The notes: a model not told the origin generated them from the sequence alone. Numbered from the stretch's first letter, positions 43,563 to 53,705 are shown. The stretch is 64,000 nucleotides of DNA from Sphingobacterium bovisgrunnientis (GCF_009829085.1 NZ_WUQY01000019.1:1-64000), one strand, 5' to 3'. A program made the numbers and translations.

Positions 43563-45518
43563 TTATTTCTTTTCTACTGGAACAAACGTAAACATCCATT
43601 TGGATGGATTGTCCCATGTTCTACCTCTAAATTCTGCTACTGGAAGTTTTAATAACACCTCATTCCAACCTTTTTTTAACGTAATCATTGTCGGAGCTCG
43701 ATAAGAATAACCTTCATCAACTAAAGGAACTTCTGATTGCCCTTGCTGACCTGCATTTTGCCATTTCGGCGGCGTAATACGAACACCATTCACATAGGCT
43801 TGACTACCCTTATTATCCCAATTGCCCAGTTCTGGTGTATCGGTCAAATAAGACCTCGAGAAATTATTAAAATCAATCCAGAAAGGCTTTATTCCGTTAG
43901 CATCAGACCAAATTTTTGTACGAGCGTAATAAGTAGTATTCTTTATTGGATTGGAAATTGCTCCTTCAATTATATCACCAAACCAGTGCTTCAAAATAAC
44001 AGTCCCTCCTTCTACGACTTTGGTAACCTCATGTTGTGCAAACGGATTTTTTTCTATTGCAAAACTTTTATTTACATCACCTAAATTATCAAAAGGCCCA
44101 ATTAATTCCCATTTGGTTCCTAATTGCGAAACATACGGAAATGGCTTTTCTGCAAAATACAACTTCTTATGACTTAATAGACGTTTTTCAAAATCTACAA
44201 AATCACCATAGTCCGAATCTTCCGAAGGAACAATATTAGCCATCCATCCTGCTCGACCTCCACCTTGCCAAATGCGCTCGGCGAAAGTTAAAATAGCCGG
44301 ATAAATAGCACTGTGGTAAAACATATCAATTGGTTTTTCCACAGCACGATCTGGCCATGAACACAAAGTCGCTCCAATGAAGTTCTTATGTTCCTTATCG
44401 ACTTCACCAATTTTACGGTGAAATAATGTAGTCACTGTTTCCAAAGGATCCATATGATTGATGTAAAAATGCTTGGATTCGATGTATATTTTATCGCCTT
44501 TTTCCTCGACCAATTTTGGTCCGCCCATCCACATTTGGCGAATAGTCTGCGGCTCCAAATTACTTCCAGGATCCCAACCAATTGTCTTCTTATACCCTAA
44601 ATTCTCAACAAACTTTGTGATTTCAGGCATGAAATTTTTATTCGTAATCTTCACTTCATCCCCGCCGATATGGATGACATCTAATTCAGGAAAGTTCTGA
44701 CGAAATTCGGTTAACAATTCCTTGATGTATATCATTCCAGAATCCGATTGCATATCCACGCCAAAGAATCTTTTGAAGGCAGCACTATGGCCCGGCATAT
44801 CTATCTCTGGTAGAAACGTAATATGACTTTCTTTACAATATTGGATTAAATCTTTGAAATCTTGCTTCGAGTAATAATGACCTTTCCATCGTGTCATTAC
44901 TAAAGCATCTGTCAAACCTGGATATTTGTCACTCGCCAAGCGCCAAGCTATATCTTCAGTAAAATGAAAATGTAGCACGTTCAACTTGTATTGTGCCATG
45001 ACATCGATTTGCTCTTTGATCATATCTACAGGTTGAAAATTACGACCGACATCAATCAAATAAGCACGCCATGAAAACGCAGGCTCATCTTGAATGCTAG
45101 CAAATTGAATCTTATGATTCAATACCGAAAATTGCTTTAAGGTTTGAAGTCCATAAAATATTCCAGCAGCAGTTTTTGCCGTAATATTAATCTCGTTACT
45201 GTTAATTAGTAAGTTATAGGCTTCATTTTTACCTTTTAAATTAGGTTGAATATTTAAAGTAACTGTTGGAATTCGTTTTTTAAGCGGTTTATTTACAATA
45301 TTAATACCCCAAGATTTAAAAATATTCTTCAGAGTTTCGTACTCAGACGTAAGCGTTGAATTGGTCCTTTTAATGTAAACACCATTACTCAAATCGAAGT
45401 TTTCTTGTCCCCAAACAGCATGAATAGGCTTGGGGATAATGTTATCTTGTGCTTTTGCAACTCTACTAGTTGCCGTCCAAACAATTACTAGTACAAGTAG
45501 ATTTATTGCTTTTATCAT
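43563..45518 (-). CDS. Exported beta-N-acetylhexosaminidase (GH20)
   Basis: Removes terminal GlcNAc or GalNAc exposed after sialidase action. Signal peptide (about 1-23, ending VAKAQ), GH20b domain (about 28-145), then the catalytic barrel with the Asp-Glu pair Asp287-Glu288 in HIGGDEVK and the substrate loop FLPEIDMPGHS. A C-terminal segment (about 490-650) is beta-rich and may bind glycan. The gene overlaps the end of the epimerase gene by 53 bp, an unusually long overlap, consistent with tight coupling inside the operon. Confidence 0.95.
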   Translation of the reverse strand: MIKAINLLVLVIVWTATSRVAKAQDNIIPKPIHAVWGQENFDLSNGVYIKRTNSTLTSEYETLKNIFKSWGINIVNKPLKKRIPTVTLNIQPNLKGKNEAYNLLINSNEINITAKTAAGIFYGLQTLKQFSVLNHKIQFASIQDEPAFSWRAYLIDVGRNFQPVDMIKEQIDVMAQYKLNVLHFHFTEDIAWRLASDKYPGLTDALVMTRWKGHYYSKQDFKDLIQYCKESHITFLPEIDMPGHSAAFKRFFGVDMQSDSGMIYIKELLTEFRQNFPELDVIHIGGDEVKITNKNFMPEITKFVENLGYKKTIGWDPGSNLEPQTIRQMWMGGPKLVEEKGDKIYIESKHFYINHMDPLETVTTLFHRKIGEVDKEHKNFIGATLCSWPDRAVEKPIDMFYHSAIYPAILTFAERIWQGGGRAGWMANIVPSEDSDYGDFVDFEKRLLSHKKLYFAEKPFPYVSQLGTKWELIGPFDNLGDVNKSFAIEKNPFAQHEVTKVVEGGTVILKHWFGDIIEGAISNPIKNTTYYARTKIWSDANGIKPFWIDFNNFSRSYLTDTPELGNWDNKGSQAYVNGVRITPPKWQNAGQQGQSEVPLVDEGYSYRAPTMITLKKGWNEVLLKLPVAEFRGRTWDNPSKWMFTFVPVEKK

Positions 45519-46707
45519 TATTCAAATATTTCTTTAATAGCATATAACAATACCATTCCTGACGAGGCAAATGAAATGGGCCTTTAAATAAATTTCCTTT
45601 AGCAGTTTGCGCTACGGAACCATCTCTATGCAAATAGCCAAACCATTCGCCATTTTCTTTATCATGAAAATGTTTATAGGCGTATTCGTGGATTTGTTTG
45701 TGCATTACTGCATATTTTTCATCCTTTGTGATTTCATAAGCCAATAAAGTTGCGATGATAGTTTCATTCTGTGGCCACCAGAATTTCATGTCTTGCCAAT
45801 ATTCCTGCACTGGTTTATCATACACATCTTTGAAATATAAAATACCACCATGCTCAGCGTCCCAGCCTCGCTCCCACATGTAATCCAGCATACGACAGCC
45901 AAGATCAATTAACTTCATATCGCTTTTTCGATGTTTTGCCTCATGAAGGATAAACCAAGCGCCTTCTATTGCATGCCCTGGATTTAATGTACGTGCATCG
46001 ATATGATCAATTATTTCCCCATCTAACCCCACTTGTTCCATCACACAACGGATATCATCTTTTACAAAGTATTTTTCGATACGTTCGATACAGTACGTTA
46101 TTGTCTCCTCACAGCGATCATCACCTATTGATTCGCGGAGTTGCTGTGCTGTATTCAACATAATCATTGGAATACCTATCCCTTGAGTCGGTCTAGTTGA
46201 TTCAAATTTAGGTTCCATTTGCTTTTCGCCGTATAGGTAAGAAAGACAAGTTCCGAAAATTTCTCGCGCCAAATCAGCCGCTTCTTCATTTCCTGAAGCT
46301 TTAGCGTATGCTGCAAATGCAATGACCGCGAATGTTTCGGAGAAAAAATATCGACGCATGCGTATTGGATTTCCTTCTCTATCCACGTGAAAATACATTT
46401 TTCCGTTCTCGGCAAAACACTTGTTTTTCAAAAACTCATAACCAATTTTCGCACCATCCAACCATGCTTGTTTTGGTTCAACTGTGTTATACAAAGTAGC
46501 TAGCAACCAACATGCACGCCCTTGAATCCAAACCGCTTTGTCTGTATCGATCAAGGATCCATCTGCATCGCGCATAAGCAGATATCCTCCATGTTCCAAA
46601 TCATACGAACGTGGAAACCAAAATGGAACGGTATCTTCAAGAAGTTGGCTTTGGTAAAACTTTGCCAAATCTTTTAAATGTTCATCTGTATATTTCATCT
46701 CAATCAA
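45466..46707 (-). CDS. N-acylglucosamine 2-epimerase family protein (ManNAc to GlcNAc)
   Basis: AGE-family alpha6/alpha6 barrel epimerase. In sialic-acid operons of Bacteroides and Tannerella this enzyme converts the ManNAc released by NanA into GlcNAc, replacing NanE/NanK. Landmarks are the N-terminal FYQSQLLEDTVPFWFPRS, HIDARTLNPGHAIEGAWFILHEA with the catalytic-region His, KFWWPQNETI, and ENGEWFGYLHRDG. It is cytoplasmic, with no signal peptide. Its start overlaps the end of the esterase gene by 8 bp. The last residues (DKSNKSTCTSN...) look like an extension running into the hexosaminidase start. Confidence 0.92.
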   Translation of the reverse strand: MIEMKYTDEHLKDLAKFYQSQLLEDTVPFWFPRSYDLEHGGYLLMRDADGSLIDTDKAVWIQGRACWLLATLYNTVEPKQAWLDGAKIGYEFLKNKCFAENGKMYFHVDREGNPIRMRRYFFSETFAVIAFAAYAKASGNEEAADLAREIFGTCLSYLYGEKQMEPKFESTRPTQGIGIPMIMLNTAQQLRESIGDDRCEETITYCIERIEKYFVKDDIRCVMEQVGLDGEIIDHIDARTLNPGHAIEGAWFILHEAKHRKSDMKLIDLGCRMLDYMWERGWDAEHGGILYFKDVYDKPVQEYWQDMKFWWPQNETIIATLLAYEITKDEKYAVMHKQIHEYAYKHFHDKENGEWFGYLHRDGSVAQTAKGNLFKGPFHLPRQEWYCYMLLKKYLNNDKSNKSTCTSNCLDGN

Positions 46708-48769
46708 TTTTTAAATTAAAGGTGGACACAGGTACTGCTGTATCACTTATTAAATTTCCAGTTGTAAATGGCGAATAGCCATATTGGATGTTAATCACAT
46801 CGTTTAGAATGGGAATTCTCAATGTATTGCCTTCTACACGTGCCGAGCGAACCTCAAGTATATTACCGTCAACTTTAAAAAGTTGTAAATCATTGATAGA
46901 ATCACCATTTGAAAGTTTTAAAGTCTTACAATGATTAAATTCAATAATAATTTCGTTGTCAGCTTTTCTATACGAAATAGGCTGAGGCGAATCAGCAACA
47001 ATATTTTCATGGTAAGTATGCTGACGTATCAAATTGGTTAATCGCTTTCCAATTACTAATTTATTCTTCGGATGCACGTCTGTCAGATGCCCAACGTCAG
47101 AACTAATTGCCATATAGCAATTAGAAATATCATTACTAAGCAAACGTTGTGAATCACGAAATACCGACCAAGAAGGTCTATTCATACTAGAGAGTTGCAC
47201 AAAATAAAATGGCAAATCAGTCTGAAAAGTTTTACGCCATGATTCTACCATTGTCTTGAACAAGTATGCATGATGCTCTATATTGTGCGCATTGCTCTCA
47301 CCTTGATACCACATTACAGCATTGATTTTTGTATCCTTCCATTTAGAAATTCCAGCTTCAAAATTGTAAGCCGGATCGTAAGGGTGACGCTGATGTTTCC
47401 TATTCGAAGCCTCCATATTTTTAGCGCCACGTTCGCGACAAAAGTCTTGCACAAAATCAGAAGTTTTCCAAGTATGAATATAAGTCGCAAGTAGATTGTC
47501 ATGCTCTAAAACCGATCGTGGAATCCAAGACTCTGTATTAGATCCTCCTACCGAAATATCAATAATTCCAATGGGAACTTGCTGTGATTTATATAGCTCC
47601 AGAGCTGTCATATACGCTATTGCCGAAAAATTTTGTACAGCGTCTATAGAAGATTTTTGCCAATTTCCGGAGAAATATTGCAACTCATTAACTTTATCCA
47701 ATTGCTCTGCATCCCAAACGATATTGGAGGTTTCAATCAAATTTTTATTCTTAAAAACTCTTATTTTTTCAAATGATTGCACCATATTCAAAATAGAATC
47801 CGCACCTAAAGCGTGTTGTAATTCAAAAGCCATATTTGACTGACCTGAAGACAAATAAACATCTCCAAATAACACATCAGTTAATTCAATTTTCGAATTC
47901 CTTGTGCGTACTTTGATGCTAAAAGGTCCTCCTGCCGATTGAGCAGGAAGATCTATTTCCCAATTCCCAATTCTATTAGAGATAGTGTGGTATTTTTTAT
48001 TTTTGAATTCGATAGTTACAGTTTCATTTGCAGAAGCTTTGCCTATAATTTTATTGATTACTTCGCGTTGCAATACCATATGATTTCCAAATGTCTCATG
48101 CAGCGATAAGGCTTGCTGAATAGGTTTTATATATGGCGCAACATTTTCTGCGATTAATAGCGCTCCTCTACTATTTGGATGCAAATAATCATCAAATAGA
48201 TCAATACGTGCTGCCAATACAGAATGATTATCAATCAATGTAGCATCCTGCGCTTTTGCTATTTGCGGAATCAATGCTTGAATTTGATCAAACCAATCTC
48301 GCGTTCCTGATAAAAATCGACGATGTCCACTAAAAATTGGTGTCATCGTACAGATGAATATTTCAACTTTTGGATTGATTTTCCTAAAATCATTTATAAG
48401 CTGACTATAATCACCTAAAAATTCATTCTTATAATTTGGCCAATTTCTCGGATCCGTATCATTCAAACCTAAAGCAATCACGATTACATCAGGTCCAAAA
48501 GATAAAGCCTTAGTATAAGCTTTGGTTTTGTGGTAAGGATTATGCCCCTTTCTTAACAATGTGGCACCGGAATGCCCGAAATTACCAACCACAAATCCTG
48601 ATCCCAGCAACTTTTGCAATTGTGCTGGATAGTTAAGTGTCGAATCACTAATTCCATACCCTTCAGTGACCGAATCGCCAATACAAGCTACACGCTTTTG
48701 CGCTTTGATAGGTAAAACCAAAGAGCAAAAGCTAATTAAAAGCAAGGTGATTTTAACTAGGTTGCTCAT
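46700..48769 (-). CDS. Two-domain esterase: SGNH hydrolase fused to sialate O-acetylesterase
   Basis: After a signal peptide (1-23) there are two esterase modules. Module 1 (about 25-215) is a GDSL/SGNH hydrolase with IGDSVTEGYG (Ser33), GHSG, GLNDTD and DYLHP (Asp194, His197). Module 2 (about 220-689) is a sialate O-acetylesterase with YLSSGQSNM (Ser311), WYQGESNAH and a C-terminal GDVGHLTDVHPKNK holding a candidate His. It would strip O-acetyl groups from host sialic acids so that sialidase and NanA can act. Its N-terminus overlaps the permease gene by 17 bp. The tandem may cover different acetyl positions. Confidence 0.92.
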   Translation of the reverse strand: MSNLVKITLLLISFCSLVLPIKAQKRVACIGDSVTEGYGISDSTLNYPAQLQKLLGSGFVVGNFGHSGATLLRKGHNPYHKTKAYTKALSFGPDVIVIALGLNDTDPRNWPNYKNEFLGDYSQLINDFRKINPKVEIFICTMTPIFSGHRRFLSGTRDWFDQIQALIPQIAKAQDATLIDNHSVLAARIDLFDDYLHPNSRGALLIAENVAPYIKPIQQALSLHETFGNHMVLQREVINKIIGKASANETVTIEFKNKKYHTISNRIGNWEIDLPAQSAGGPFSIKVRTRNSKIELTDVLFGDVYLSSGQSNMAFELQHALGADSILNMVQSFEKIRVFKNKNLIETSNIVWDAEQLDKVNELQYFSGNWQKSSIDAVQNFSAIAYMTALELYKSQQVPIGIIDISVGGSNTESWIPRSVLEHDNLLATYIHTWKTSDFVQDFCRERGAKNMEASNRKHQRHPYDPAYNFEAGISKWKDTKINAVMWYQGESNAHNIEHHAYLFKTMVESWRKTFQTDLPFYFVQLSSMNRPSWSVFRDSQRLLSNDISNCYMAISSDVGHLTDVHPKNKLVIGKRLTNLIRQHTYHENIVADSPQPISYRKADNEIIIEFNHCKTLKLSNGDSINDLQLFKVDGNILEVRSARVEGNTLRIPILNDVINIQYGYSPFTTGNLISDTAVPVSTFNLKID

Positions 48770-49985
48770 TGTGTTTAGGACGTAAAACAGATAATTGTAT
48801 AATCAATACTACAAACACAATAACAGCTAATAGCGCAAAATCAGAACCTAGATTACCTTCGTCAGCAGAAGCTCCCAGTAAATTAGTAATATATGCCCCA
48901 GCAAAGACGCCAACCATGTTCATAATCCCGTAAGCTGTCGCACGATATTTGGCAGATACAAATTGGCAAAGAATAGGCATATTATTCGCATCAAACATCC
49001 CAAAACCAAATCCAAACATCAGTCCTGCGCAAACAATTGCCCAAATCGTAGTCCCATAACCAATAAGAAATACTGCAGGAATTGTTAATGCCAAACCTAT
49101 TGCGCTGGTATATATACGACCTCTAATATTTTTTTGAACCCACTTATCCGAAAGAATACCACCGAAAATTACGCCTACAAATGATGAAAATGCGATAGTA
49201 ATAGTAGATAATGGACCTGCTTTTTCCATTGGAATATTAAGGTTGTCGGCAAATAATGTTGGCAACCAGTTTTTCGTAGCCCATCCAGGTAAACTTGGAA
49301 CTGCGAAATACAAAAGGATTACCCAGAAAGCGATATTGCTAAATAGAATCGGTATTCCTTTCAACACGGAAGTGCGATCTTCGGTAACTTTTTCTGGTTT
49401 TACGCGAGCTTGTGTCTCGAAAAGTGTAAATACTAAAATTAATGCATAGACAATTCCCACTAGACCAAATAATATAAACGTATTCTGCCAAGAATAATTG
49501 GATGCAACAGTAGCTCCAAAACCTCCCAAAGCTTGTCCAAAATACAAGCCTGTCATATGAATACCTACAGCTAATGATCTGGATTTGTCACTGTGGTAAT
49601 CCGCAATCAAGGATAATCCCGCTGGAATATAAATAGCCTCGCTCACGCCCATTACTGCACGCAGCGCATACAATTGGTCATACGATGTCGCATAGCCCAT
49701 CAAAAGCGTGACACCAGACCATACGAATAGACTAGAAATAATCAACCATTTTCTATTCAATTTATCAGCCAAAACCCCAGCAACTGGACTCATACAGCCG
49801 TAGATCCATAAGAATACAGCCATTAGATTGCCAAATACCGCAGCACTTTCTAGCGACACAATATCCATCGCCATAGCTGGACGCATAGTTGATAAAATTT
49901 GCCTATCCATATAGTTGAGCAGTGCGACAAACCAAAGTAAGCCGACTACGACCCAAGGATATATTTTACTATTTTTCATAATCAA
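48753..49985 (-). CDS. MFS permease, probable sialic acid transporter
   Basis: A 12-helix major facilitator of the anion:cation symporter type. The signature NYMDRQILS is at about 24-32, with a loop DKLNRKW after helix 2 and ILSDKWVQKNIRGR after helix 8. Placed between the lyase/mutarotase genes and the esterase gene, it most likely brings free sialic acid across the inner membrane, as NanT-type permeases do in Tannerella and Bacteroides. The substrate rests on gene context. It is 15 bp after nanM. Confidence 0.88.
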   Translation of the reverse strand: MIMKNSKIYPWVVVGLLWFVALLNYMDRQILSTMRPAMAMDIVSLESAAVFGNLMAVFLWIYGCMSPVAGVLADKLNRKWLIISSLFVWSGVTLLMGYATSYDQLYALRAVMGVSEAIYIPAGLSLIADYHSDKSRSLAVGIHMTGLYFGQALGGFGATVASNYSWQNTFILFGLVGIVYALILVFTLFETQARVKPEKVTEDRTSVLKGIPILFSNIAFWVILLYFAVPSLPGWATKNWLPTLFADNLNIPMEKAGPLSTITIAFSSFVGVIFGGILSDKWVQKNIRGRIYTSAIGLALTIPAVFLIGYGTTIWAIVCAGLMFGFGFGMFDANNMPILCQFVSAKYRATAYGIMNMVGVFAGAYITNLLGASADEGNLGSDFALLAVIVFVVLIIQLSVLRPKHNEQPS

Positions 49986-50000
49986 GGTTTATATGGTCTT

Positions 50001-51125
50001 TTATTTAATCTTACCCACTAAGATTTGATTGGTTCGAACTCCCGCTCGCACCTCACCGCTCGGAATAATTATGTTACCATTTTTGATAATTACTGTCGTG
50101 GTCACTGGACTTTCTCCTTGCAGTTTATTTGAAGATTTCCAAGTTTTGTCTGCTAAATTGTAAGTCCATACATTCGTAGAAAATCCTGGATGCGAACATT
50201 GCATATTATTCTTTTTCACTATAAGTTCAGTCTTTTTATTATCGTCAGATTCTAGATTTATAGCACCGATTAATTCTTCTACTTGATGAAAAGTGTGGGC
50301 ATTATCGCCTCCTATCACTATCAGGTTGCCATTGTAATAACCTCCTGTTCCAGCTGCTAAAGTCTCTGGCAATCTATCTAAAAGTGTTATTTTTTTTGAA
50401 GACAGGTTTAATTCGAATACCTCATCGTACATATCGCTTTTAGCATTTGTATTCCTTTTGCGCCCACCTATGATATAGATATTTTCTTTTTCATCAGAAG
50501 TAATGACAGCATGAGTAAGAGGTTTTGCTAATTCAGCAAATACTTCCCAATTGGAATTAGCTTCCTCAAACTTTAATCTATATACTTTATCCGAAACTAA
50601 ATCTGCATTCTCCCCGCCCACAAAATAAATGTAGTCATTTACACGAGTGACGCCACCATTGGTTAGTTGCTTTGGTAATGATGGTAACTGAACACGTTGA
50701 AAAGAATCATTCTCTAAAAAATACCGAAACACATCAGCAGTAGCTGTTCCATTTCTTTCCCCACCAACAGAATATATTGAATTTTCAATAGAAATATTAG
50801 CGGCATACGCCACACTGTCGCCAAATGACTGCGTATTAGAAACTGTAAAGCCATTATTGCGATCTTGAGTAAAGAGATAAACATCTTTGCTGTATGCCTT
50901 TTGACCTCCATCCCATGGCATTCCATTGGGAAAGTTTGCTCCGCCAGCTACTACCAATACATCTCCGATAATACCTGTAACTGGCCCTGCTACGCCAATG
51001 TGTTCCTGATTATCGACTCCCACAGGCAATTTGCCCGCAATGGTCCAATCTATTTCCAAATTAGTTTCCCTCATATCACATGCCGATACCACCACACAAC
51101 AAAGTATCCAACCAAGACGACTCAT
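50001..51125 (-). CDS. nanM: Kelch-type N-acetylneuraminate epimerase (lipoprotein)
   Basis: A YjhT/NanM-like mutarotase that speeds alpha-to-beta anomerization of sialic acid before uptake. The signal MSRLGWILCCVVVSAC has its lipobox Cys at 16, unlike the soluble E. coli protein. Kelch repeats are visible through repeated GGxxN/YxxGG and aromatic strands (VVAGGANFPNG, IYSVGGERNG, YIYFVGGENAD, IYIIGGRKRN, LIVIGGDNAH), about six blades. It overlaps nanA by one base at 51125 in an ATG/TAG-type junction. Confidence 0.9.
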   Translation of the reverse strand: MSRLGWILCCVVVSACDMRETNLEIDWTIAGKLPVGVDNQEHIGVAGPVTGIIGDVLVVAGGANFPNGMPWDGGQKAYSKDVYLFTQDRNNGFTVSNTQSFGDSVAYAANISIENSIYSVGGERNGTATADVFRYFLENDSFQRVQLPSLPKQLTNGGVTRVNDYIYFVGGENADLVSDKVYRLKFEEANSNWEVFAELAKPLTHAVITSDEKENIYIIGGRKRNTNAKSDMYDEVFELNLSSKKITLLDRLPETLAAGTGGYYNGNLIVIGGDNAHTFHQVEELIGAINLESDDNKKTELIVKKNNMQCSHPGFSTNVWTYNLADKTWKSSNKLQGESPVTTTVIIKNGNIIIPSGEVRAGVRTNQILVGKIK

Positions 51126-52048
51126 TAGAATTTTGATTTAAAAGTTTCGAAGTCCAAAGTCGCAACATCATCTTTAAATTTTTCAAATGATTCTGCGCTC
51201 ATATTTGCAATCGGCAGTCTAAATTCACCACAATCAACGCCAATCAATTTCATATATGCCTTGCCTGTAGCAATTCCACCATACTTACCCAACAAACGAA
51301 TCATATCAATTGATTTTTGTTGTAAAGCATTTGCCTCTTGCAAATTACCCTCTTGATAAGCTTTCATTAGATCGTGGTATAATGGTGCAGCATAATTGTA
51401 GGTACTTCCAACTGCACCTGTACAACCTAAGACCAGTGATGACAACATATTCTCATCTCTACCCCAAAGCATATTGTATTTTCCATTCTCAAAGTTCATA
51501 CACGACAAGAAATCCATAAAATCTTCGTGTGTATATTTTATTCCTGAGAAGGTTGTAATTTTTCCATCGATTTCTTTCAACAAATCATACATTGCATAAT
51601 TGCCACCTGTTAACACAGGAATATGGTAATAATAGAATGCTGTATTCGGAGCTACGGATGCAATTTCTGCACAACATTTAGCTAATTGGACGACATTTGC
51701 AGGCTTAAAATAGTATGGCGATGTAAATGATATAGCGTCCGCACCAGCTTCTTCAGATATTCGAGCTAATTCTTTACATTCTTTGATATTGGTTCCCCCC
51801 AAAAACATCATCAACGCGAAATCTCCATCTTCTTTAGTTAGGCTTGTCCACGCTTTCAACACCTTAACTTTCTCATCGAAAGTCAAAGAAACACCTTCAC
51901 CCGTAGAACCACATATAAATGCGCCAGTCACGCCGTTGGACTTAAGAAGTTGATAGTAAGAAGGAATTATATCCAAATTCAACTCTCCAACCTCATTCAT
52001 TGGAGTAAACGGTGCTGCAATTAAGCCATCAATTTTTTTGTTATTCAT
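51125..52048 (-). CDS. nanA: N-acetylneuraminate lyase
   Basis: Class I aldolase of the DHDPS/NAL superfamily splitting Neu5Ac to ManNAc and pyruvate. GSTGEG (47-52) binds the pyruvate carboxylate, the catalytic Tyr is in YYYHIP (Tyr141), and the Schiff-base Lys is Lys171 in SGIKYTHED. The KYT context (instead of KFTD/LKAT in DHDPS) identifies it as the sialic acid lyase. Length of 307 residues is normal. It is first in a seven-gene operon with its own promoter and operator (52076-52114). Confidence 0.95.
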   Translation of the reverse strand: MNNKKIDGLIAAPFTPMNEVGELNLDIIPSYYQLLKSNGVTGAFICGSTGEGVSLTFDEKVKVLKAWTSLTKEDGDFALMMFLGGTNIKECKELARISEEAGADAISFTSPYYFKPANVVQLAKCCAEIASVAPNTAFYYYHIPVLTGGNYAMYDLLKEIDGKITTFSGIKYTHEDFMDFLSCMNFENGKYNMLWGRDENMLSSLVLGCTGAVGSTYNYAAPLYHDLMKAYQEGNLQEANALQQKSIDMIRLLGKYGGIATGKAYMKLIGVDCGEFRLPIANMSAESFEKFKDDVATLDFETFKSKF

Positions 52049-52075
52049 ATTTATTTAGTCTTTAACATATCTAAA

Positions 52076-52125
52076 GGCAATATGTCATACATAACAAATA
52101 TATAACATACTGCCTAACTTACAAA
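52076..52125 (-). promoter_or_regulatory. Promoter-operator of the nan operon
   Basis: On the minus strand, TTTG (52122-52125), a 19-bp spacer and TATATTTG (52095-52102) form a canonical promoter. A palindrome TATGT-CAT-ACATA (52081-52093) lies at the expected start point. A larger inverted pair, GGCAATATGT (52076-52085) and ACATACTGCC (52105-52114), brackets the -7 box. The block CAAATrTATAACATAmTGCC recurs in front of susC, so both are likely bound by the divergent GntR-family regulator. Confidence 0.7.
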
Positions 52126-52127
52126 GT

Positions 52128-53705
52128 TTACGTACCAGAATAACCTGGATTTTGGTCACCTGCTAATGTTGGGTCTGCCGCCATTGTACCAATATCGACT
52201 GGCCACAATATTTTGTGCATTTGTCCTTCGATATTATCCAATACACCCACTAATGGAATATCTTTACGAAATACTAAAGGTTGTCCATTTGCGTCTTGCA
52301 TTCTTCTTAAGTCATACCAACGTTTACCTTCAAATACAAATTCCTTTGAACGTTCTCGAAATATTGCAAGCTCATTTGATTCGAAATTCCCATGTACAAA
52401 CTGAGGTGCTGTTCCACTGTAAGCCCTATTACGTACGAGCATAATTTCATTGGTAGGATCTTCTCCCAATTTATTTTTGATTTCTGCTAATAATAGATGA
52501 GCGTCAGACAGTCTATAAACTGGATAATCATCGGCATAAGTACGCACGCCATTAACAAAAGTTCCTAAGAATTTACGCAATACAGCGGCGCGGTTAGCAT
52601 CTTTATTGAGATTTAAAAATGTAGTGTTCTTACGTTGATCATTTTGATCATAAGTGTCATACAAATCGATTTTATACTCGTAACGTATCAGTGTTCCACT
52701 TGACGCAATCTGCAATGGATCATTCGATACTGCTACGCCATTGTGATCAACAAAGCCCGTTAAGTTATCAGATTGTTGATATATAAAATTGGCAACTAAG
52801 CCATTGGTCGCCTCACCTACCTGATAGCGAATTGCAAAAATAATCTCTGCGTTCCCTTTTGAAGCAGGAACACTGGATGAATTGAATACATTTGCAAAAT
52901 TACTCTGCAAAGCAAATCGTGGTATTACATATTCCACCGCAGCTTTGGCTGTTTGTAAATCCGCAGATACATTTGAAGGTGCTGTTCCATCAATGTTTAC
53001 CTTAGCTGACCACAAATAAACTTCTGTTTTTAGCATTTGTGTAGCTGCTAGCGACCATTGTCCTTTTTGTGCTTTGATCGTGTAATCGTTATTGAACGAT
53101 TGTGTAGACTTATCAATATCTGCTTTGATAAAGTCTAAGGTTTCTTTTTCTGTTTTCGTTCTTGGGGTATAAGCCTCTTCAGCAGAGCTTGGTGTATTAA
53201 TAGCAACTTTCGGTTCTGTAACAAGTGGCACTCGACCATACGTACGGAACAAATGAAAGTAATAAAAAGCACGCAATCCATATGCTTGACCTAAGAAATA
53301 TCCCTTTTGGTCATCAGCTAGGTAGGTTGAATTCTCAACTTGATAGATAAAATTATTGATCTGAAAAATTTGAGAATATAAACCCGCCCAAGAACTGTAT
53401 CCTGGTGAACTCTCACGGATATCTTGTGTGATTAGACCTTGTGAATTTAAAGTAGAAGTCCCCGTAAATCCAGTACCTGTTTTAAATGTTCCTCCTCTAA
53501 TTTCTCCTAAATTCCATATGGTATTTTGAGCGCTTCGCAATTGTGCATGTAGACCAATCATTGCGCCATTTACTTGATCAGCATTTTTCCAAAAGCTTCC
53601 ACTAGCGAAATAATCTTCAGGAGCAAGATCTAATTCAAATTGATTACAACTTGTGTTTATTAAAAATGCAGAAGCTATAGCTATTGATAAAAATATTTTT
53701 CTCAT
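52128..53705 (-). CDS. SusD/RagB family glycan-binding lipoprotein
   Basis: Outer-membrane surface lipoprotein that captures glycan and closes over its SusC partner. The signal MRKIFLSIAIASAFLINTSC has its lipobox Cys at 20. Helical SusD features follow: LAPEDYFASGSFWKNADQ, GLRAFYYFHLFRTYGRVPL, and the C-terminal FVFEGKRWYDLRRM. Length of 525 residues is normal. It follows the SusC gene by 10 bp. In the context of sialidase, NanA and NanM the ligand is probably sialylated glycan or free sialic acid. Confidence 0.95.
   Translation of the reverse strand: MRKIFLSIAIASAFLINTSCNQFELDLAPEDYFASGSFWKNADQVNGAMIGLHAQLRSAQNTIWNLGEIRGGTFKTGTGFTGTSTLNSQGLITQDIRESSPGYSSWAGLYSQIFQINNFIYQVENSTYLADDQKGYFLGQAYGLRAFYYFHLFRTYGRVPLVTEPKVAINTPSSAEEAYTPRTKTEKETLDFIKADIDKSTQSFNNDYTIKAQKGQWSLAATQMLKTEVYLWSAKVNIDGTAPSNVSADLQTAKAAVEYVIPRFALQSNFANVFNSSSVPASKGNAEIIFAIRYQVGEATNGLVANFIYQQSDNLTGFVDHNGVAVSNDPLQIASSGTLIRYEYKIDLYDTYDQNDQRKNTTFLNLNKDANRAAVLRKFLGTFVNGVRTYADDYPVYRLSDAHLLLAEIKNKLGEDPTNEIMLVRNRAYSGTAPQFVHGNFESNELAIFRERSKEFVFEGKRWYDLRRMQDANGQPLVFRKDIPLVGVLDNIEGQMHKILWPVDIGTMAADPTLAGDQNPGYSGT

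Noticed and set aside
43737..44239. Several plus-strand frames of 60-115 codons in the hexosaminidase gene
   Set aside because: They are antisense shadows with no motifs, and the GH20 frame is intact on the minus strand.
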